Program-made: the position numbers and the translations under genes
NCBI GenBank assembly: GCA_914767715.1
Contig: OU612065.1
Span: forward strand, 11,096,001-11,160,000
Origin: Membranipora membranacea
Lineage: Eukaryota; Bryozoa; Gymnolaemata; Cheilostomatida; Membraniporidae
Length of the DNA stretch: 64,000 nt
Direction of reading: 5' to 3'
Notes under the pieces: generated by a model
The model's database searches: none
What the model was told of the DNA's origin: nothing
Seen by the model: only the letters and a program-made list of their open reading frames with translations
Shown: positions 46,771 through 59,195 of the stretch, in pieces
Position numbering within the stretch: position 1 is the stretch's first letter
How the letters are laid out: every line of letters starts with the position of its first letter

Positions 46771-47945
46771 TACAGTAAACAGTCATAAGTAGAGTCCCTT
46801 TCCCAATCTCGTGTTCTTCTTTTTCTTTATGCTTTTTCGGTTTTCTTCCTTTTTATTGTAGCTTCCTACTTTTTCGTTTGGATCCATAATATGATAGGTT
46901 AAATACATATTGTAGTTGGTACAAAGGTATGATATGATTCCTCAGTACGAAACATGATAGTAGTCTGCACTATTTGTAATGCCGATATGTGACTGACCGG
47001 TTTTTGGCTGAGTCATGTTATTTATACCTTTGTACTTAAACCACATGTAAATATGGGAGTTGCCTTTCCTTTATGTATAGTGGGGCAACTCAAAAGTAAT
47101 ATATAATGACTTTTAGAATTTGGCTAATATTCAATATAACAGTTGTATTGTTAAACAGCGGTCAGTACAACAATCTGGTATTACTTTCTGACCTTTGACC
47201 ACATTGTCAATCATTTTTCTTGTAGCATGAAGAAATCAGTGAATACTGAATAACCTACAGTGTGAGAGATAGATCAGTTGCGATAGATTCAAAAAAATCT
47301 CAGCACAAAGCAGTCACTGATCATCACCGAAACAAGCTAGAAAAAATGACACCCAAGACACCCACTGATCAATTGGTAATGGCACCTGTTGTTCCATCTG
47401 CTTCACCTTTTATATTTTACAATTAATATTGTTACAGTGAATGATGAACGAATGTTATCATGTTGCCCTTGTTCTCCCAATCATCTTCACGTCAAATTTG
47501 AGTTTCTTGACTTCAATCCAAGGTCAAGACAATTGAACATGCACCAAGCATTTTTTCCTTGTTTTGTTAAATTTGTTTACTCTTCATGATGAATGATGAG
47601 GCTAGTTGTTATATGAAAGAACACTAAAGTAAGGTAGAAATAATACTACCAGCACGAGGGCCAACTCAATGATGAGAATATGTAATCATTCAGATGGCCC
47701 TTGCGCTGGGAGTCCCAACATTGTAATGTTAAAAAATAAGGTCTATTGTTTTAGGATTCGAGGAGGAATCAAAGAATACCAGGGAGTCAAACAGAAGAAG
47801 ATGAAAGTAGATGGTGATGGTTTTCAATAATCATCCTTGACTGTATTATGATGGATTATCCAAGTCAGCTGTTGAAAAACTAACATCCTCAGGTAAGAAA
47901 CTTGTTTCCTTGATGACAGCATGTTGGAATGCAGTTTTAACTAGT

Positions 47946-50900
47946 TTTAGGTGCAAAAACCCTGCCTGCCCTGATGGTAGTATAATTCCATAACCGTCCA
48001 CAGCATAGAGTTGGAGCACTAAAATTGTTCCCAGGTTTTTGCTGATTATCATTATGAAGAAAGTTGTGCAGGCGGTTAGGAGTAATTAAATTTGAGGTTG
48101 GAGCAAGAAATCTTTATGAATTTGCGATATTTTCCTCTGTGGTCTGTGATATACCTTGCATTAGTCAATTTTTTATTCTTAGTCTAATGTGGGGATAAAA
48201 GCGACTTGCAACCTCATCGTACTAAACTTACAAGGTGGAGGGAAAGATATTCATGTATCAATACTGAAACCTGATGTAAGACAATACTTCGCATCGCAAT
48301 GATTTGTGTAACACAGCCTCTCTGTTGCACAGAGAAATGGCTTTTTAGACAACTTGTCCGTTTGAATTTGTGTTTTTGATTATTGTTTTAATGTTACAGA
48401 TCTTCAGCTACACTTTTTCTTATATGCGAAAGTTTTAACGTATCCACATTCACCCACTCTGAGCTAGATCAAGTTTAATCCGATTGCCTGCATTCCAGTT
48501 GCTACCCTTCCACTGGGCATGCCGCATGACAAGTAGAGCGGGAGCTACTCCAAATGCAGGCAAATGGACCATACTTGGTCTAACCCTGAGGGGATACAGA
48601 ATGCTTATACTTGACTGATGCAAATCTCTATAAAGTTAGCTTTTGTTTTCTGTTTCAGGTGAATCATCATAGATCTTAGATGCTGTGTACAATTGTTGGA
48701 CACCTAAAAAAAATTCAGCTCTGCAACTCAAATGCGCCAAGTTTCTGGAGAGGCCAACAGCTGTCACCATCTGATAATTACACTGTTGGGTGAGAGTATC
48801 ATGAGTCAAGCAAGCCTGACAGATTTCATAAGTTTTTTTACTTTTTCTGTTGTTGAGACCTCTGACTTAGTGAAAGGGAGGTAACATAAACATACTGCCT
48901 CTCTGCAAGAAAATTAGTTTCCCTGCCAGAATCAAGTTTCACTTGAAAACTGATTTTGCCATCAACAAGATAGTGGTAATTAATTGTTGACCACAAAACC
49001 AACTATCATATTAACCATCATCGGTCCCATGACTATTGACTACGGTCGTCGGGCGAATTGAGAGTGACTTTTGAGACAGGGATTATGGAGCAGTGTACAT
49101 TCATAGACCTTAAAGAATGTTTATGTCTTGTACCGAATGAGCAGATACAAGCGATCATAAATTGTGACAATCCTGACTGAATTTGTCCTAGGTATACTAG
49201 AGACAATATGTAACAACAGACTGATAAAGAACTGACAATATAGGATCACATAAGTCCAAACTACAATACCATCATAATCAATGATAGAAGAAACATATAC
49301 TTCATCCTACCCTCCGCCTATCGATTTCATTGCAATTTTCAGTTTTTGCAGAATTATTTAGTAATGACAGTAGTTGTGTCTCATTACAAATAAAGGACAT
49401 AACTCCCTCGCCTAGACACTTGTGGGTTTAAAGCAATTAAGTTAATGAGCAGAACCTCCTTGAGTTTTCAGATTATATATTTTGTTATGTGGAGTGTTGT
49501 TAACATTGTAATAGTAATTTAAGATAATCTTGAAAGGATTGCGATTGACCGGTAAGTATTAGGGCTTAGCAGTCTTTTTGTACACGCCTTTACACAAGCA
49601 GTGGTTTAGTCTGTTGATATTCCTATTGAGATTCCTATAGTCTTCCATTAAGTTGCTACACATATCTCTTATATGTACTGAACAGAAAAAAGAGTACATG
49701 TAGTTAGTGTATTAATTTTGGTAACCATGATAAATCTTTTTAGCTTACTAGAAGTAAGGAGTACTCCTTGCTAGAAGTATCCAATGGTAAGTTATTCCTG
49801 AAATACTAGTAATTATATCCCTCTTAATTTTTCTTTATTGATGGAGGTGTGCTTGATAATTAAATAAATGAAATAAGAAAGGCTTACTTCAAATATAGTT
49901 CCACAGATTAGCCAGTCTGTTCTAGGGGTTGAAGAGGTCATCCGTGTTGATGCCAATGGAATGTCCTAGTAGTCAGCTGCAAGTGAAGTTTCCAATATTG
50001 CTATTTTTATTTGTTAATAGTTTGTTCTCCTTGCTTTCATAGCATAGACATAATGTTGCAGTTGTGCGTGCTAATTATTGTTTGTGGTATTATCTTTTAT
50101 CACAGTAAAATATTCATATAGGTATTCTAAACGGTTTGCCCAAGAAACAAAAGCCATTATTCCAATAAAATAAATCATCTTGGTTGTGAGCTTGAGATCC
50201 TCTTTGACAGCTCATGTTGACTGTGCCTTTCTGGGAACACAGATAATCTTGCTAAAGCCTGATATAATGTTTATATGTAAGTCTACCTCAGATTTCAAAT
50301 GACACAACTTGTGTAGGTTCTAAATTGTCTCGCAAATTATTGTTGGTGAGAAGTACCTTAGAGAGCTTATCTAGTCTCAATCTCTAGTCTACCATAATGT
50401 GTAGAATCTTTACTGCAGACCTTAATTTCACATTAAACCCATGGTTTGGATTTGCTGGTTGTCCATCATTGTAGATGATGACTTGTTGTTCAAACCCTAA
50501 TTTCAATTTCAGCATGTTGTGTTGGTTATAAACTGGTGCAATGATGCATATGCTGAATCTGAAAGAGTTTTAATATAAAGTAGGCTGGTCTCTGGATAAA
50601 GCCATTTCAAGATTTTTTTCAGAAGCTGCGTGTTAAACAGTATCCAAATAGAGAGAGAACATCTCCGAAGATAGGTTAAAATTTGAGCTCAGGAAACTGT
50701 CTATTGCCCTATTACCCCTTAATTGACTGCAGCAGTCAGTTCATTTTGAACTTTGAACTTAAATACATGATTTACGAGATTTAAAGCAATACTTTTCTAA
50801 GGTGCCAAGAATGGTCAGCCCCTTAGTGTCATGACTCTTCATCAAACAATCGGCAACTGCTTAGCAGGCAGCTGAACGCCCAACTCACCGGTCACTTTTG

Positions 50901-51189
50901 TCAATTTAGCTATTCCTGGTGTTAAGCTAGACTTCGTTGCAACTGCAAAGGAAAAAAGTGATTGAGGCGGTTTTTATGTTATGTAAAAATGACCTCTCAA
51001 CGCTACAAAATTACCTATCTCGCAGTGCCAAGCTTAGCCGCAGAAAACCAAGGTTTACAACAAATTTGATGTGATGTGAACATTGCGCGGTTTTGAAAGG
51101 ATGCACGTATATACTTTGCCTGCCATGCCCGTAGATTGGCTAAAGCAGAAAGCAAGGGTGGAAAATATCTCACAACACAGCGTTGTTTG
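47946..51189. other. Gene-poor stretch
   Basis: No coding exon recognised. Apart from the second hairpin element at 48466-48581, I see only AT-rich DNA with scattered short frames. A CAGG junction near 48657 may be a continuation of the array's exon-like pattern, but I cannot support it. Confidence 0.4.
48466..48581. repeat. Hairpin element, ~30-bp imperfect arms (copy 2)
   Basis: Left arm 48466-48495 and right arm 48552-48581 pair at most positions (AGATCAAGT with ACTTGGTCT; TTGCCTGCATT with AATGCAGGCAA). The loop begins AGTTGCTACCCTTCCACTG, close to the loop of the hairpin at 46222-46300, so the two are copies of one foldback family. Confidence 0.65.
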
Positions 51190-52730
51190 CTCATCGCATG
51201 AAGGTGGCGTCACAACAATGCAGCATTGGTGCTGATTTATTTAATTCACCTAATTTAGTTCTTAAAAGCCAGTAGCAGGAGACCAGGAACCCAGTTACTA
51301 CAACCAAGTTGATACGACCTCAATTGCTGCTCCTTGGCTGATTATGAACCACGACGCTTCAACCTGTGGTGTCATAATTTCTAGGAAAGGGAAAAAAGTT
51401 ACAAGTCACCGCTGCAGTAGAATGATCTGTCCGTGCCTGTTCGGAGTACCTTTGCATGACACCAGATGGGGGGGGGGGGGGGGGTGGTTCAGTTACAGAT
51501 TTAGCTGGCTTTTAGCTGTGCATACGCTGCTGGAAGTCAGCTAAAAGCACAGCCACTCACTATTTCGGGTTTCAATTAGCATAAATTTGGCATAGACTTA
51601 GCTTATGTTTAGCCATTTCTTGGCTGTTCCGTATCAAGCGGCTATCACTCACTCATATGATATATATGCTGATTGATTGATATTATAAATAACCACCCAT
51701 CAAAGTGAAATCAAACTGCAGTGACCAATTGACATAAAAAGTCACAGACACATAATCTCCTTAGTGTTCAGTGATAGTGTGAGATTTCTCCACAATGAAT
51801 ATCGATTCACTTGGCTGAATTACCGCTGGGGCTGATTGGACATTGATAAGTGGCTGCTTAATCTGGCTAAAACTCAGCTAAATGTCTGCTAAATCATAAT
51901 TGAAACCTGCCCCAGCTGCTCAGAGAGAGCCCGGGTATGCATGACACGGGCTGCTCAAAGAGAACCAATTCCCTTAGATGGGCTTAAGCAGACAGCGCTG
52001 TTTTCTCACCCCACGCAAGTTTTTCACAACAATGTAGCATGGGTGCTGATTTATTTTCCAGACCAGGGACCAGGTTACTACGACCTATTTACTACAACTC
52101 AGTTACTACTACCTAGTTATTACGACCCAGTTACTACGACCTCAATTGCTGCTCTTTGGCTGATTGCGAACCTCGATGCTTCAACCTGTGGCGTCATAGT
52201 TTTTAGGAAAGGGCGGGAAGTTACAAGTCACCGCTACAGATAACCTGCCCTTGCCTGTTGGGCAGGCTGCCAGGAAGGTGGGGGCTCTGGTATTTGAGGA
52301 ACGCAAGGCGGAGTAGGAGCATGCAGGAAAGGAATATACCGTAGCCAAGGCACTACTGAGAACACAGGCGTGTAGCACACATGCTGCTCAGAGAACCCAG
52401 GCACGCAGGACACCAAAGGGTGGCTTCAAATACAGATTAAGCTGACTTTCAGCCTTGCTTGCGCGGGTAAAAGTCAGCTAATGTTAAGCCACTCACTAAT
52501 TGGGGTTTCAATTAGCATAAATTTAGCATACACTTAGCTGATGTTTAGCCATATATTGGCTGTTCTGTTTCAGGCCAATAAACATAAAAAATCGCAGACA
52601 CATAAACTCAGTGATGAAGTGAGATCTCTCCACAATGTATCTCAATCTACTTGGCTGAGTTATAGCAGGGGCTAATTGAGACATAGCTCAGCTCAGTTAA
52701 AAAATCTGCTAAATACAAATTTCACCTTTT
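51190..52730. repeat. Tandem duplication, ~0.8-0.9 kb unit
   Basis: Copy 1 (about 51190-51930) and copy 2 (about 52000-52730) share long stretches, for example CTCAATTGCTGCT followed by TTGGCTGATT (51319 and 52141), CTTCAACCTGTGG, and GGGTTTCAATTAGCATAAAT. The offset is about 822 bases at the left and about 936 at the right because copy 2 has extra sequence near 52260-52420. Copy 1 has a G17 run (51468-51484); copy 2 has a short tandem of AGTTACTACGACCT-like units (52073-52145). No coding function seen. Confidence 0.8.
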
Positions 52731-53463
52731 GGCTAATGCGACAATATTGCTTTCATTTATTACAAAGACCACGGTGTCTCTGACACAGCCCATTGCACTG
52801 TATTTTGTGTGGTGTGCCAAGTCGACTTACCTCTAACTTCATCGTAGTGTGGTCGATGGCTTGGCTACCATATGGATTAAGTTTGAGTCCTATGCTGGTA
52901 GCCAATTGCTAATAGAGTGCGGGATCTCATCACACAAGCCTTTTATAAAAAGTCAAATAAAATCTGTAAAAATACAAATATTTCATCCATGCTGAGCGGC
53001 GTTGAAAGATTATGAGGAGATGCATGCAACAGCAAGCCAAAACAACCTAACTCATGGTAAAATGTCCCATCTTAAACACTTGTGGATTTGTTTCATGTTA
53101 AATAAGCTTTTATGTGGTTAAATAACCCTATCTCAATGATTTTTGATGCATGGCACTGGCAGGTCAATTTAGCTCAACTCTGAACTTAACAATCTTAGCC
53201 ACTTTATAAAACTGGAGAGGTAGGCCTACCTTCAAATTTCACCTTTTGGCGAATGCGACAATATTGCTTTCATTTACTTCAAAGACCACGGGGTCTCTAA
53301 CACAGGGCATTGCACTATATTTTGTGTGGAATGCCAAGTCGACTTGCCTCTAACTCCATCGTAGTGTGGTCGATGGCTTGGCTACCAGGTGGGCTAAGTT
53401 TAGGTCTAATCCTGGAAGTCAATTGCTAGAAGAGTGCGGGAATGCCTCATACACACCTCTCAT
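52717..53463. repeat. Tandem duplication, 517-bp period
   Basis: Bases 52717-52946 recur at about 53233-53463, starting CAAATTTCACCTTTTGGC and including ATCGTAGTGTGGTCGATGGC and TTGGCTACCA. Similarity is about 85-90% by eye. No gene is recognised in either copy. Confidence 0.8.
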
Positions 53464-54017
53464 GAGTATCGAAAAGATAAAGGAAAAATCAAAACAAATT
53501 TCACCCTTGTTGAGCTGCACGGAAAGATTTGGAAAATTCAGTGCGATGGCAGGTCAAAATGAAAGGGGAGTACTGACATCTCACCAGGGCATGCAGATAT
53601 TTTTGTTTATTGATAGGTTGCCGCAGGTTGCTGTGTATTGACAGCATATAATTTATCATAAATGGGTGGAATTCGCTGCTCAGTGCGCATCCTTGTACTA
53701 GGTGGCGGTGGTCTTATCATGCTAATCTCTACCTCTTCCGGAATTAATAAGAGTGTTTCTGAGACAAGTTAGTTGTGTGGTTGGTTGCAGAAGGCACAAG
53801 GAAGGTACAAATATTTTACTTAGTGGTCGGGTCTCATCCACAGCTTGAGAATCTTAACATAATCTTAATCTTAGTCGTGACAATGTGGCACAACAATGTA
53901 ACTTGAAGAGTGCAGAGATTCATGTACGGATAAATTTCCTCTGATTATACAGAGAGCAATGAAATCCCACAAGGAGTTCAATGAAGAGAGGGTAGTTGTT
54001 CTCCTTAAATAATTATC

Positions 54018-54033
54018 AATGAAGGTTATATTT
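54018..54033. repeat. Target-site duplication (left) of the RTE LINE
   Basis: AATGAAGGTTATATTT, identical to 56522-56537 on the other side of the element. Sixteen perfect bases fix both ends of the insertion. Confidence 0.93.
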
Positions 54034-56521
54034 GTGGGCTCAGCTCAAGGCAGTGACTGACGGCATGCCAACTTCAGAGGAGATCATTGTTGCGGGAGAC
54101 CTAAATGGACATGTTGGAGCCAACAGAGGAGGCTATGATAGATGGCATGGTGGAAAAACGCTGGGGACGATCAATGAGGAAGGAGAGAGGATTTTAGACT
54201 ACGCTAGAGAGAGTGATATTGCTTTAGTCAACACATTCTTCACAAAGAGCGAAGCTCAAACTGTCACTTTTAAGAGTGGACCAAACCAAACAGTAATTGA
54301 CTACATCGGGATAAGAAGAGAGAGCATGAGCAAGGTGAAGGACTGTAAGGTGATCAAGGGAGAGTCTGTAGCGGCACAACATCGGCTACTTTTGGTAGAT
54401 ATAACAGTTGAGAGGAAGAAGAGGAGAAGAAGAAAGAGGGAGAAAAAGATCAGCTGGTGGAAGGTCAAGAATGCGGAAGGAGACGAGTTGATAGATAGAA
54501 TATCTGAGAGGTTAGATGAGATCTACAATGATGAGGGGCTACAGTGGTCAGAGACTTATCCGATGGTGATGGAGATACTTGGAGAATCAACAGTTGGAAA
54601 ATACCTGGAGAAAGAATCTTGGTGGTGGAACGAGGAAGTACAGGTAGCAGTTAAAGAGAAAAAGGAGGCTTGAAAAGAATGGAAGACAGCAAGAAGAGAA
54701 GAGGAAGGGAATGAGGCAAGACAGCGATACATGGAACTCAATAAGATAAGCAAGGAGAAGGTGGCAATCACCAAAGCAGCAGCGGCAGAAAACTTATACC
54801 AAGAACTAGAGCACAGTGGTCCAAAGATTATTCATCGCTTGGCCAAAACTAGGCACAGAAGATCTAAGGACATTGACAGAACACCATTCGTAAAAGATAA
54901 CAATGGGAAGATCCTGAATGAAGATGATGACATCAAGAAGAGATGGAAAGATTATTTCGACTGCTTGCTGAACAACGAAAACAAGAAAAAGGAGTTACCA
55001 GTAATGCTGCCAGTAGAAGGTCCCGTAAATGAAATCAGTGAAACAGAAGTCAAGATCCAGCTAGAGAAGATGAAAGCACACAAAGCCACAGGACCCGACC
55101 AACTACCAATAGAGGTTGTGAAACTGCTCAAAGAGAGAGGGATATCATGGATGACAGCATGTTTGAATAACATCATTTCAGACAGGATACCACAAGAATG
55201 GAGAGAAAGTGTGATAACACCTATATACAAAGAAAAAGGAGACCCCTTGGAATGCGGAAACTATCGCGGTATAAAGCTTCTGAGCCACTGTTTGAAGCTT
55301 CTTGAGAGGACTATAGAGCAAAGAATAAGAGGACTGGTAAAAACAAGGAAAATCAGTATGGTTTTCAGAAAGGCAAGTCTACAACAGAGCCAATGTTCTG
55401 CCTCAGAATTCTCCAAGAAAAATTCAGAGAACGAAACAGATACCTGCACATGGTGTTCGTAGATCTTGAAAAAGCATACGACACTATCCCGAGGAAGCTG
55501 ATTTGGTTCTGCTTGAGAAAGCGACAAGTTCCAGAGTCCTATGTAAAAATCATAATGGACATGTATGAAAACTGTACGACTGAAGTAAAAACTAACTCTG
55601 GCAATACAGAAAGAATCCACATAGAAGTCGGACTACACCAAGGATCTGCGCTGAGCCCGTTGCTCTTCATAATAATCATGGACGTGATAACGGAGGACAT
55701 TGACGAGGACCCACCGTGGGCAATGCTATTTGCCGACGATCTGGTTCTATGCGATGAAGATAGAGGGAGCTTAGAGAGGAGGTTAGAGATCTGGAGAGAG
55801 AAAATGGAGAGTGTCGGACTCAAGCTAAGCAGAAAGAAGACAGAGTACCTACAACCTGAAGGAAACCAAGGAGACATCTATTTGAAGAAGTATGACAGTG
55901 AGGAGAGGGTTCCATTGCCAAATACTTGGGGACCACTATTCATCAAGAGGGAGGATGCCGCAAGGAAGTGGAGCTGAGGATATCGAAGGCATGGAACAAA
56001 TGGAGAGAGCTCACAGGGGTATTATGTGACAAAAAGATGCCATGCAAACTGAAAGTTCTAATCTACAAAACATCAATACGACCAACCCTTCTCTATGGCA
56101 ACGAAACATGGCCAATAACGGGACATCTGTCAGATAAGATGGCCTCATGCGAAATGCGCATGGTCCGGTACTGTCTTGGGATCAGCCTGGAGGAACATAG
56201 GAGGAACGAAGATATTTCACAAGAAGCAAAAGTGGTGCCAATTAAAGACCTGATGAGAAGAAAGAGAATGCAGTGGTTTGGACATGTTCAAAGACAGGAA
56301 GACATCAGAAAAGTATGTGAGATGGAGATAGATGGCAATAGACCTAGAGGCCGCCCTAAGCAGAGATGGAGTGATACAATTGTTGCGGACCTCAGATGGC
56401 TGGATCTTGATAGCAGCGATGTGGAAGACCGGAGCAGATGGAGAAGTCTGGTTGAGCTTGGTATCAAGCAAAAACCCGCCACCCATACAGGACAAAGGCG
56501 GTGAAAGGAGAGAAAGGTGAG
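54034..56521 (+). mobile_element. RTE-type LINE, 5'-truncated, with perfect 16-bp TSD
   Basis: The element starts inside the APE endonuclease (IIVAGDLNGHVG, then NTFFTKSEAQTVTF and VIDYIGIR) and runs through the reverse transcriptase (KATGPDQLPIEVVK, CGNYRGIKLLSHCLKLLERT, VFVDLEKAYDTIPR, GLHQGSALSPLLFIIIMD, FADDLVL) to a C-terminal region (MQWFGHVQRQED, RPRGRPKQRW). It carries one in-frame TGA at 54671, and frameshifts near 55350 and 55915, so it is dead. It ends just after GAAAGGAGAGAAAGGTGAG without poly(A). Endonuclease and RT blocks resemble RTE-clade elements; the clade assignment is by motif, not by tree. Confidence 0.93.
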
Positions 56522-56537
56522 AATGAAGGTTATATTT
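56522..56537. repeat. Target-site duplication (right) of the RTE LINE
   Basis: AATGAAGGTTATATTT directly follows the element and matches the left flank exactly. Confidence 0.93.
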
Positions 56538-59195
56538 CCTTAGCCTTCAGATTATTCAATTATGTGCCTGCCAATCATTTTTGATGTCATTGAGATTTGT
56601 TAGAGGGATTCTAGTGAAGAGTTCAATTCTAGATTATTTTTTTAGCATGAATCTTGTGAGTAGTTGTTTTTGGTATTATGGTAACAGTAACAACAGCCAT
56701 CACCTAACAAATACATAATAGATAAATAAATATATAATAAGCAAACATTTTAATTTACATTGTAGTGTTATCGGCATGAGATTGTGGTGCAGTTTATGTT
56801 CGGTGATGTTATTTTAACAAACTAAAAATTTATAACAGTTATACCATATTCATGGCACGGTCTTACCTATCATCCGCTAGGTTGATCATAAAAAATATTA
56901 CAAATAGAGCGCGCAAAGGGATAAAAGTGCCCAATTTATATGATGACTGATGCTGCTAACAGAGCAAATCTAAAATAAGTAGGTTCAAAGTTGTGTGCCC
57001 TGATAAATTTAGTAGACAACTCTTTATGACAGAACTGACTGCGTTGACCGAGACTATATCCCAACCTCCTTGGACTGACTATCCAAATTGTTTTCTTTTC
57101 GAATCATTTGAACTTAAGTTGCTACCCTGAATTTATCCTCCATGAGTCTCCGCTCAAAATTCACTTAAGAACAATCGATGACCACGACCAAGTTTTTTAC
57201 TGTTTATTGTAAATATTATTATGTGATACCATGGCCAACATCAGGTAAGTATCAAGTCTTGTCTTGATGGTGAAATGAGTTTTCAGGTGATGACAAGTTA
57301 ATGTCAGGCAGGTAATCATGTGTCTATATATCTTATGTAAGCTGTTTGTGCATCCTAGTCATTTAGTCAGAGGTCTCAAATAACTATATCTGCTTTTTAA
57401 AATGCTCAGAGAATCAACGTAAAAGTCTGAGGCACAGAGAGAGAGAGAGAGAGAGTATTTGATGCAAATGATGTCTTTTTTTTCTTCTTACAATGGCGAT
57501 TCTTTTTCACAAGTTGTATGGAATAATGTGTGAAGATGACTACTTACTACCTTGCACGTCACGTCCGTAATATTTATGACCACCTTTATTTTTTGTCTGG
57601 GTTGAGCAAATAAATGTGGAACTGTGAGCAACCATACAAATCATGATTTTTTTTCTGAAAATTAGAATGCAATAGGTATGGTGTTGGAACAAGTTAGTTC
57701 CCTCTGCTCTTGTGGATACTGTGAGATTTTTGTATAGAAGCCTACAGCCAGGCCCTTCACTAGCTGGCTATTGCAATAATATCCCATTAGTATCAATATG
57801 TTCGTGATAAGTTTTGCAAAATATGCTTTATGATAGTTTGAAATTTCCTGCATGGCAGTCACAAACAGGTATCTGAACCTTCAGCAAACAATTTAATAAG
57901 GAAACCTGGTGGTGCAAAAATTTAGCCTAAAATGTGAAACTGTAGAGCAAAGATAGGTCACACAGATCAATGTAAGCAGCAATATATTGGCACACGCTAA
58001 CTTCTCTCTAGATCAAGCCTTAAATCAGACTTACAGACTATACCTTGGTTGGAAACCCAACCTGAGATGAGCTGAATAGATGACGTTTATAAGAGAACCA
58101 GTCCACAGTATCTTTCCTTGGTGTCCTTACAGAATCCTCCTAGCTTTAGCAGAGAAATTTGTATACCTTCAACCTTGGCTGCTACATCATTTACTAAATA
58201 TTGAAAATATAGACATGGGAAAATTATTGGTTGTCTGATTTACAAGCTGAGATATTCCAGAACTGATTTAATTGAAACTTGGTATGAGCGGTAAGGTTTA
58301 ACTTCACTTTTTAACTAGAAGGATGACATTTACAAATGTAGCATGTTAAAAAACAAAAAAATTTTGAGGCCCGAGTCGAAACGTCCAAGCTTTTACTATA
58401 TATACATCAATTTCGGCTTTCATATCATCTGTCTCACTGATATCCAACCCCTAGCCCGGCAGGCTGTCAGGGGTGGGTGGGTCTAAAAGACTTACAGTGA
58501 GTTGTTGCAGAACTAGGAGATGTGCTGCATTTTTATTGTATATAAAATATCCTGGATCTCTAGCTGTTCATCGGAAAATGTTCAGCATCTTAGTCGCAGC
58601 ATGGAAATGCTCAGGCTAAGTCTCAGCATCCTAAATTCGGCTAAGTGAACCAGCCACGTCATACCAATGCAATCGTGATACATGTTGAGGTTTATACATC
58701 ATCAAAGATTGAGTCAGTGTGATGATTATTGAATATCATCAATCGTGCTAGAATCTCTGAAATGTTCCTTCATACAGGCTGTAAAATATAACAAGTAAAC
58801 ATGCACAACCCATAATTCAGACAAGGCCCTAATGTTGGCCTGAATCCCAGGCTACTGACACATCAGTTATCGAAGTAAAACTCTTAACAAAGTACCTAAC
58901 TTGATGAGCTCTAAAGCTGTCACTATGCTTGCAATATGTGCTTCCTATTCAGCAGAAAATAATATACTCCTTGAATATACCTGCAGGGTTTTGGAGTAGA
59001 CCTGTGGATGTACTACAAGTAGATTCTGCATGTAGTAATAGAAAATATTTGGGATGTATTTTTTAATTTATCAGGAACTGATCTTTATGGCAGACATTTC
59101 TATCTGCCTATATAAAAAGGATTTTGCTAAGCAAATTTCCATAGGCTATGGTTAAATAGAGTGAATCGCGTCTAAAAAACTGAGAGAACACACAC
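56538..59195. other. Gene-poor stretch before the transposase remnant
   Basis: No coding exon recognised. Noted: an (AG)n run at 57436-57455, a Kozak-like ATACCATGG at 57226-57234 followed after 14 bases by a consensus donor (CAGGTAAGT), and the short dispersed repeat at 58813-58855. C-terminal exons of the P-type transposase could lie in the right part, but I found none. Confidence 0.4.

Larger units (their letters stand above)
44861..47945. repeat. Degenerate tandem triplication, ~0.9-1.5 kb units
   Basis: Three diverged copies follow each other: module A at 44865, 45767 and 47226 (each after TTTAG or GTAG; CATGA/CGTGA start) and module B at 45234, 46357 and 47755 (each after CAG/TTTAG; GGAT..GAGG.GAAA start, about 110-120 bases, ending before TAGGTAAG, TAGGTGAG or CAGGTAAG). 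Copies 2 and 3 share long stretches in between (for example TTGTTACA.TGAATGATGAA and TTGAGTTTCTTGACT). The module edges look like splice acceptors and donors in all copies, yet the reading frames are not conserved. It may be a non-coding transcript gene or decayed duplicated exons. Confidence 0.7.

Noticed and set aside
54032-54673. Host endonuclease gene (CFDP2-like)
   Set aside because: It is the 5' part of the RTE element, bounded by the target-site duplication.
57231-57246. First coding exon (MANI) with a good Kozak and GTAAGT donor
   Set aside because: It is too short to judge and no matching downstream exon was found on the plus strand.
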